64,000 bases of DNA, taken from positions 24,844,630 through 24,908,629 of the forward strand of contig NC_063451.1 in NCBI RefSeq assembly GCF_020379485.1. Direction: 5' to 3'. Source of the DNA: Brassica napus (taxonomy: Eukaryota; Streptophyta; Magnoliopsida; Brassicales; Brassicaceae). Within the stretch, counting starts at the first letter, position 1. Each line of letters begins with the position of its first letter. Under the pieces are notes generated by a model. It ran no database searches, was not told the origin of the DNA, and saw only the letters and a program-made list of their open reading frames with translations. The position numbers were made by a program, and so were the translations under genes. Shown in pieces: positions 56,701 to 64,000 of this stretch.

Positions 56701-57464
56701 CTGAAAACAAACAGAAAAAAGAGTAGAAGTGAGATAGTGTTGTCGATATAGAAATCGATCGATGAAGTATGTGAGATATCGGTCGATATATGTCGTTAAG
56801 AATTAGTCGACAATAAGGGTATCGATCGACGCTATACAGTTCGCGTCGATCGATGTCGAATCGCGAAACCTGCAAAGATCACTCAATTCCAAATCGCACT
56901 TTCAAAGCATTAACAGCATAAAATCCACAATCCTAACACTAGATAATCGTTAGAAACTCCAAAACCATCCAAAATCCGCGCCTAATCATAAGTTCTAGTT
57001 CATTTCAAAACTCAACTCTAAAAATTCCTAACAAAAGAGAATTTCGAAGTCAAACCTTGTAGATCGGGTGAGTGAATGAACTAAACAGATAGAGAATGAA
57101 AAATCGAGTGGATTAGGGCGAGAAACGGAGGAATTCCGTGAAGAATCGGGAGAGAAAAGAGAGGTTTTGATTTCGTTAGGGTTTTGCGAATGAGAGGAGA
57201 GAGAAGCGGATATCGAGTTAAATGAGGTTAACCCTCGATATGTCCGCATCGATCGATGGCAAGACAGCTACATCGATCGATATTTTTTCAAATAAACTAC
57301 TCCTGATTTCTATTACTCCTAATATTTTACTAATAATAAGATATAAATATAAATATAGATATAAATATAGATATAAATAAAAATATAATTAATTTTTTTT
57401 TTTTGAACAGAAAATGGGTTGCCTCCCATTCAGCGCTTAAATTTTAAAGTCTTTAGCTCGACTT
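56701..57464 (-). other. Spacer between integrase and env-like ORF
   Basis: Noncoding. It carries TCGATCGA-type sites at 56755, 56779 (TCGGTCGA), 56803 (TTAGTCGA), 56822, 56846, 57249 and 57273. A (TAAATA)n-like run lies at 57330-57385. GGGTTGCCTCCCATTCAGCG (57418-57437), a phrase typical of this element type, is at the border. Confidence 0.6.
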
Positions 57465-58886
57465 CCTGAATAAACTGTTATCAGGGGGTTCTAGAATAAT
57501 GGGCTGATTTGCTGGCGGATTGGCCCAATAATGTTTCACTCGTTGGCCGTTCACTGTAAACTCATCACCTTTATCACTTTTTGGAGTTATGGCTCCCGAG
57601 GGTTTTACGTCTGTTACTGTGAATGGTCTGGACCAACGAGATTTAAGCTTTCCAGGAAATAGCGTTAGCCGAGAATTATAGAAAAGGACTTGATCATCCG
57701 GTTCAAAGTGTCGGGATAAGATCTTCTTATCGTGGTACGCTTTAGTCTTTTCTTTATATAGTTTCGAATTCTCATAGGCTAAATGTCTGATTTCATCAAG
57801 CTCGTTAAGCTGGATGAGTCTCCTTTCAGCAGCAGGGTTTATATCAAAATTAAGAAGTTTAGTGGCCTAAGCTGCTTTATGCTCCAGTTTGACTGGTAAA
57901 TGACAGGATTTGCCATAAAGGAGGTGGAATGGTGTTGTTCCCAACGGTGTCTTATAGGCGGTCCTATAGGTCCAAAGTGGATTATCTAGTTTCCTAGACC
58001 AATCCTTTCTGGAAATTCTTACAGTTTTCTCTAGAATTTTTTTGATTTGCCGATTAGAGACTTATACCTGTCCACTAGTTTGTGGGTGGTAGGGCGTAGC
58101 TACTCTATGCTGAACACCGTTCTTTTTAAGCAATCCATCCAAGACCTTATTGATGAAATGGGTTCCACCGTCACTAATGACTATTCTAGGAACTCCAAAT
58201 CGCGGAAAGATTATGCTCTTGAAAAGCTTAATAACTACAGATGCGTCATTGGTTGGGGAAGCTATTGCTTCAACCCATTTGGATATGTAGTCTACATCGA
58301 CTAGTATATACTTGTTTCCGTATGAGGATGGGAAAGGACCCATGAAATCTATCCCCCAGCAATCAAAGACTTATACTTCCAAAATGAACTTCTGTTCCAT
58401 TTCGTGTCTTTTGCTGATTTTTCCTCGTCTTTGGCATCTGTCACATTGTGTTATAAATGCATGGACATCGCGAAATGTCGTCGGCCACCAGAATCCTGCT
58501 TGAAGGATTTTGGAAACCGTTTTGTAGGTGGCAAAATTTCCTGCATAGTCAGATCCATGACATTGGTATATAATGTCCGGAATTTCAGCTTCGGATACGC
58601 ATCGTCTGTATATTCCGTCAGAGCAATGCCTATAGAGGTATGGTTCATCCCAATGATATCTTCTAACTTCTCTGAAGAATTTCTTCCTCATATACCCCTT
58701 GAGTTCTTCAGGCTCGACTTCGGCTGCCAAATAGTTGACTATATCAGCATACCAGGGTCGATCTTTCGAGTTCCTACCAATTGCGTGCACCTCTTGTTGC
58801 GATTCTTCATCAGGTGTGAGATTTATCTTATCACCAGCAACATTAACCTTTATGTCAATAATTATTTTATAGACGAGGTGCTGTGA
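57465..58886 (-). pseudogene. Athila-like integrase
   Basis: Zinc-binding part CHGSDYAGNFATYK ... CDRCQRRG, where the second His is Asn. The catalytic core has [12 protein letters not shown] (Asp) and ISDGGTHF (Asp); at the third acidic residue, [12 protein letters not shown] is replaced by TAA (58062-58064). Another stop is at 58371-58373. The C-terminal part continues [20 protein letters not shown] to about 57465, in the same frame. A frameshift near 58865-58890 separates it from RNase H. It would have joined the cDNA to the chromosome, but is catalytically dead. Confidence 0.85.
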
Positions 58887-60910
58887 TTGTGGTTACTAGG
58901 GAATCGAGGCGTTGCGATACTGTCGTTATCGATCGACGTATCACTTCTGGAATCGATCAATATGTTCTCTTTCGCATCGATCGATGTCTCATCGGAAGTG
59001 AGAAATATTTGACCTACGAAAGATGTATCCATTTTTGCAACGTTCTCTGTTGGGAAGAAATCGTCTATAGGGACGTTATCCTCTATTCTGATTCGAGAAA
59101 GATGGTCAGCGACTCCATTATCTACTCCTCCTTTATCTTTAATTTCAATATCAAACTCTTGGAGTAGTAAAATCCAGCGTATGAGTCGAGGTTTTGCATC
59201 TTTCTTTTGCATCAAATATTTAATGGCAGCGTGGTCAGTGTGAACTATCACACGTGTGCCAATTAGATACTGACGGAATTTTTCAAATGCATAAACTACG
59301 GCGAGTTGTTCTTTTTCTGTTGTTGCATAATTCAGTTGCGCTTCATCAAGCGTATGACTGGCGTAGTAGATGGCATGCAGCTTTTTATCTTTTCTTTGGC
59401 CCAAAACTGCTCCTATCGCAAAATCATTCGCATCGCACATGATCTCGAAAGGGAGATTCCAGTCGGGGGCTTGAACGACGGGGGCAGTTATAAGGGATTT
59501 TTTTAAATCTTTGAAAGCTTTCATGCATTCTGGGGTAAAGTCGAACTTTACTTCCTTGCACAAGAGGTTATTTAAAGGTCTAGCAATTTAGCTAAAGTCT
59601 TGTATAAACCTCCTATAAAATCCGGCGTGTCCGAGAAAACTTCGCACGTCTTTTACATTTTTGGGTTCTGGTAGACCGGTCATCACTTCGATTTTAGCTC
59701 TATCTACCTCTATACCAGCGGCGGAAACCTTATGTCCTAATACGATGCCATCGCTAACCATAAAATGGCATTTTTCCCAATTTAGGACAAGGTTCTTTTC
59801 TTCGCATCTTTCCAAGACATTGCATAAATTATCGAGGCAACTCTTAAAATTTGATCCGTAGACCGAAAAGTCATCCATAAAGACTTCCATAAAGTCCTCG
59901 ATCATGTCTGTAAAAATTGACATCATGCAACGTTGGAAAGTGGTGGGAGCATTACAAAGACCAAATGCCATTCTGCGATACACAAATGTTCCATAGAGGC
60001 ATGTAAATGTTGTCTTTTCTTGATCATCCGAATGTATGGGAATTTGAAAAAATCCTGAATATCCATTGAGAAAACAGTAATACTGGTGATTGGCTAAACG
60101 CTCCAGCATTTGATCAATAAAGGGCAGGGGAAAGTGATCTTTCCTAGTAGCGGCATTTAATTTCCTATAGTCGATACTCATCCGATGTCCAATGACGGTA
60201 CGAGTCGGGATGAGTTCATCGTTTTCGTTCTTCACTACTGTAATACCTCCCTTTTTGGGTACAACATGTACGGGGCTTACCCATTTACTATCCGAAATAG
60301 GATAGATAACTCCAGCATCTAGGAGTTTAATAATTTCCTTTTTGACTACTTCCTTTAGATTCCGATTTAATCTCCTTTCCTGTTCTATCGACGTTTTTGC
60401 GTCGTCTTCCAAATGAATACGGTGCATGCAAAGATCAGGAGAAATTCCAGGAATATCATCGAGAGAATACCCGATTGCTTTCCTGTACTTGCGTAGTTTA
60501 TTTAATAATAACGCAAGTTCTCCGCTAGTGAGGTTGGCGTTGACAATAACAGGGTAGGATTGGTCATAAAGAAATGCATATTTAAGACCACTGGGGAGGG
60601 GTTTCAATTCAACCTTTGGTGCTTTGTCTTTAGACCAATTAGATAGTGAAGATTGTTGTCGATCAACGGCCTCTTTGAGATATCGATCGGCGATAATGTC
60701 TGAGTCATCATCTTCTTCGACGTTCGCAACCTCGATACTTGCATCCATCAGTCGCACGTAATCGTCTGTCCTATTATCTATGCTGAAAATTTCCGTTTCC
60801 ATATGGGTAAGAGCATTTTCTAAGGGGTCGTCTGAGCACATGTCTATGAAAGATCCCTTATCCAGCTCAGAAACTTCTTCCACATAGAAGTCTTGGTCAT
60901 CTATCAAGGG
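58862..60910 (-). pseudogene. Athila-like reverse transcriptase and RNase H
   Basis: RT (about 60907-59588) has WVSPVHVVPKKGGITVVKNE, RMSIDYRKLNAATRKDHFPL, AFGLCNAPTTFQRCMM and the FMDDFSVYGS active site. A TAA at 59588-59590 follows, with the frame resuming to RNase [53 protein letters not shown] spacer with SIDAKENI / LIDSRSDT / SIDNDSIA follows, encoded by a 24-bp-spaced TCGATCGA array (58929, 58953, 58977). The N-terminal linker holds ADRYLKEA / VDRQQSSL from another array (60659, 60683). Motifs are intact but nonsense codons block the polyprotein. Confidence 0.88.
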
Positions 60911-61951
60911 TCACTTGATTAGGTTTTCCATATCAAAGGTCATCGAGATGTCCCCGATGTTCAAATTTATTCGTCCTTCTTTCACATCAATGATCACTCC
61001 AGCTGTAGTTAGGAATGGCCGACCCAGAATGAGGGGGTCTTTTGGTTCCTGTCTGTATTTTAACACAACAAAATCTGTAGGCACGAAACAATTATTAATT
61101 TTTACGGGAACGTCTTCGAGAATCCCTTCAGGTACCCTGATAGACCGATCAGCTAGAACCAAGGTTATCAGAGTTGACATAAACTCGTTATATCCCAAGG
61201 TTACTGCAACGGAGTAAGGCGTAAGATTTACGCTAGAGCCAAGATCACATAGTGATCGAGGAAAACGTGTGTTCTGTATATTGCAATCTAGGACGAAACT
61301 ACCAGGATCAGGCCTCTTAGTTGAAGTTTCTCCATGAATCATGGCACTTACTTCCTCTGACACCATCATCACGCTTTGTTCCGCAGTTGGATAATTTGGA
61401 GACGTCATATCCTTCACATAATTCTTTATCGAAGGTGCTATTTTCATAGCATAACTAAGGGACATTTCCACAGTAATTCTATCCAATGCTTTCTTGCAGA
61501 TCACCTTTTCTAATGATTTCTTAGTCTGCGTTTTAGGAGGAAAAGGGGGTAGGGTTCTATAGACTCTTTCAATCGTTGGTTCGGGTTGAGTAGAACGTCG
61601 ATCGATAGGGTTATCTGAATGTTGATTGACGACAGGATTCACCAGTCGATCGACGTGGTTACCATACTGTCGATCGATTTCGGCCTCAATTTCCGAATCG
61701 TCTTCTACTTCTAAGTCTATAGTCTTTTCCTCATTTTTTTCAGCGGTAGACTTCCTGTTTTCGCGAGAAGGTTTTGGGTCAGGGTCATCAAGAAGTGTAG
61801 GCTGAGAATTGCTCTTGCCTGTTTCATCAGCATTGGCAGAATTGCCAATTTCGGTGTTGTTCTTCGTGTTTGTCGCGAGATGTTTTCCGCTACGCAACAT
61901 TACGGCACTGACTTGACGTCTCGAGTTTAAATCAGTTCTCCCGGGAAGACG
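60911..61951 (-). pseudogene. Athila-like protease region
   Basis: The linker includes MLRSGKHLATNTKNN and four 8-residue units IDRQYGNH / VDRLVNPV / VNQHSDNP / IDRRSTQP, coded by sites at 61598-61677. The protease follows with CDLGSSVNLTPYSVAVTLGY (active-site DLGSS), LVLADRSIRVPEG and LILGRPFL. A TGA at 60911-60913 separates it from RT in the same frame, and a TGA at 61952-61954 from gag. It would have processed Gag-Pol. Confidence 0.85.
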
Positions 61952-63271
61952 TCATGTTTCTCTTTTAATGGCAGTCGCAATTTCAGCTACTTGACTTTCT
62001 AATTTTCGGAAAAGTTCACTCAAAGAATCTGCTTTCTCCATTAACTTTCCGTAAACCATATTTATTTTTCCGTAAAAATCTGACTTTGTTTTATGGTTGC
62101 CAGTAAGTGCTTGTCTGATATTGAACTTTTCCTTTCCAGTGCGTGATTTCACAGCAATGTGATAGGCTTGGGTGAAACTATCAATGTTAAACACGGGATA
62201 GGGGTCTGAATAGCTTGTCTCTTCTTCTAATTGATTTTTCATATCAGACAAGACATCATTTTCGATCTAGGCTGTATCAGATCGGTGTTGATTATGAAGA
62301 AAAGAGTGGAGCGAATTGAGGGAATTTTTGATCTCTACCAAATCTGAATTATCTTCTGAATTTAACAAATTTCCTATTTCTTCATCCATCTTTTCATAGG
62401 ATTTTCCCGCTGCTACATTTTCGATAAGGCGTCTAGCATCTCCGGGACTCCTAGTTACGAAATTTCCTTCACTCGCCGTGTCAAGTGTAGTTTTGTAGCT
62501 CAAGTTAACACCTCCATAGAAGATGTTTAGGAGTTGTGGTTCTGAATAACCATGGTGGGGACATTCAAGTTCATAGCTCCTGAATCTTCCCCATGCGTTT
62601 TTAAACGATTCAGGTGGATCTTGGCGGAATGTAAAGATTTGTCTCCTTACTTCCCAATAGCGATCATCATCGAAAAATTTCTTAAGGAAGGCGTTTCTAA
62701 TCTCTTCCCAACAAGTAAGGGATCATGTTGCTAAACAGTTTAGCCATCTGAGAGCTTCTCCCTCTAGGGAAAATGAGAATAGTTTGTAACGATTGTATTC
62801 GTCTGGGATTAATTCTTCCAAACCTTCGATGTGATCTTGCGGGTGCTCAGAGAGAGATCCACAGAATGGGTTTCGACGAACCATACAGTAGTAATCTGCG
62901 TTGAACTTAGATTTCTTGGTATCATCTCCTGGTATTTTAATAGCGGACCTATTGGAATAGGTTCTACCAGGGTCTAGGTAGTCTTGCAAAGGAAATCTTA
63001 TCTCTTCACCTTTTATCAAGGTGGGATTTATCTTAACAGGGATTTCAGTCCCCTGTTTAGTTTGGCTAGTCTCATTGCTCAATTGACCTATTTGTTCAGT
63101 TTGGACTACTTCCTTACTAATAAGCTCGGTAAGAGAAGACTTACCTGCTTCCGGCTGGGTGGTGTCGATCGATGTCGGGAGCTCCGTGTCAGTCGATTCT
63201 TCGGTCTCTACGTCGCTCGATAACATTACATCTTCGTCGATCGATGCTCGGCCGAGTTCTATGTTCTCCAT
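61952..63271 (-). pseudogene. Athila-like Gag
   Basis: ATG at 63271. The N-terminus has four 8-residue repeats from a TCGATCGA array. The capsid follows: NPFCGSLSEHPQDHIEGLEE, LFSFSLEGEALRWLNCL, then TGA at 62723, CWEEIRNAFLKKFFDDDRYW, CPHHGYSEPQLLNIFYGGVN, then TAG at 62267. It ends IATAIKRET before a TGA at 61952. All parts are in one frame, so the copy decayed by point mutations. Gag would form the particle. Confidence 0.87.
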
Positions 63272-63354
63272 TCTTAGTGTCTGCGTAGACAGGGAAAGAA
63301 ATAAAACTTAGCAAGTTTTTCGTAAAAAGTCTATACTAAATTCTAAATTAAATT

Positions 63355-64000
63355 TGATATCATTCAAATTACCCTAAGGAGTGAATTACTCTCTCAAATA
63401 AGAGGTTCAGATGCAGTACTTAGGGATCGAATCCACAAGGACTCTAGGATTAATCAACAGATCTAAGGGATTAGAAATAAAGATGGAGTAAGAGGTTTAA
63501 TTGTTTAAAAGCAGTGAATGATAAGTCGAACAAGACAATTGTTCAGCGGTTTATGTTGAAGTTGTTTTAAGGATGGAAAAACCGCTAGACTTAGGCAAAT
63601 TCTCAGGTATGAAAAGCATGAAACTTAGTTCAGACTTAAAGGGTTTGACGGTTTTAGACCTCAAACAATGGCAAAACCAGATAGGTTTTCATTACTAGAT
63701 CTCAGATCTTAACTATCGTCTTTTGATCTCGAGAAAGAGTCGATCGATGTGACTTTATGCACATCGTTCGATACACGTTTCAAACAATCGATCGATACAA
63801 CGATAGTCGCGTTGATCGACGGTTCTTCTAGCAAGCTTTGCGAGCGGGTTTGAAGTTGTTCTCTAACCTTCTAGACCAACTCTCGTTGTTATCTAGTCAG
63901 TTAGATCACGCTGGCTATTTCAGGTATTGAGGGTAACGGTTGGTTATCTCAATTAATCCTAAGATCTTAAATGAGGGTGATAAATTTTAATTTTAGCATT
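63355..64000 (-). mobile_element. Athila-like 5' LTR (cut by the window end)
   Basis: TGATATCATTCAAATTACCC matches 52740 onwards. It includes the first TCGATCGA array (63740, 63764, 63788, 63812), corresponding to 53119-53198. The other end lies outside the window. Confidence 0.85.

Larger units (their letters stand above)
52740..64000 (-). mobile_element. Athila-like Ty3 (gypsy) retrotransposon with env-like ORF
   Basis: Minus-strand order is 5' LTR (from 63355 to beyond the window), gag, protease, RT, RNase H, integrase, env-like ORF, 3' LTR (52740-54057). The gene order, DLGSS protease motif, FMDD reverse transcriptase and a downstream ATHILA ORF-1-type protein identify the Athila lineage. 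Gag-pol from 63271 to about 58890 is one reading frame broken only by nonsense codons. No clear TGGCGCCGTTGCC primer-binding site follows the 5' LTR. The copy is inactive. Confidence 0.9.

Overview
The window is plant nuclear DNA from a Brassicaceae genome, most likely Brassica or Raphanus. Evidence: AT-rich sequence with GT-AG introns, gene fragments close to Arabidopsis-type PSD1, DCP1, AHL, alpha-tubulin and RPA70-like proteins, and dense LTR retrotransposons, Helitrons, a TRIM and a hAT MITE. Almost everything is mobile DNA or captured gene fragments. Only one ordinary host gene looks intact: a degenerate papain-like gene at 43634-45039 (+). All homology calls come from reading translations by eye; no database search was run.

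Layout. 1-5190: AT-rich sequence with Helitron termini and one complete small Helitron (3755-5012, minus). 5191-19252: a probable plus-strand Helitron carrying a rearranged PSD1 pseudogene, itself hit by a hAT MITE (6298-6488). It was later split by a Ty1/copia element (copia-1, 6742-18216), whose leader was in turn split by a gag-only LTR element (LTR-A, 7219-12374). 19783-22258: a probable minus-strand Helitron with alpha-tubulin and RPA70-like fragments. 22259-26281: AHL and OVATE-like relics and one copy of an 824-bp inverted duplication. 26674-27264: a complete TRIM. 27837-41372: a decayed copia (copia-2, minus), split in its leader by a nonautonomous gag-protease Ty3-type element with 1501-bp LTRs (LTR-B, 33832-40920). 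42540-45340: the papain-like gene with its promoter. 45343-49742: a third copia (copia-3, minus) with a deleted RNase H end, flanked by an 89-bp host duplication. 49831-51070: a truncated DCP1 fragment. 51261-52311: chimeric junk including the second copy of the 824-bp duplication. 52312-64000: an Athila-like Ty3 element on the minus strand (5' LTR, gag, pro, RT, RNase H, integrase, env-like ORF, 3' LTR), joined to a truncated second copy through a shared LTR.

The most striking observation is in the Athila-like region. The 8-bp palindrome TCGATCGA (or a one- or two-base variant) recurs in short arrays with almost exactly 24-bp spacing and unrelated 16-bp spacers. The arrays occur in the LTRs, in gag, in protease, between RNase H and integrase, and around the env-like ORF, in different reading frames. 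This points to a DNA-level or RNA-level cause rather than a protein repeat.

A second signal is an internal polypurine tract followed by a small hairpin with a compensatory base-pair change between LTR-B and the Athila-like element, suggesting conserved structure in otherwise different elements.
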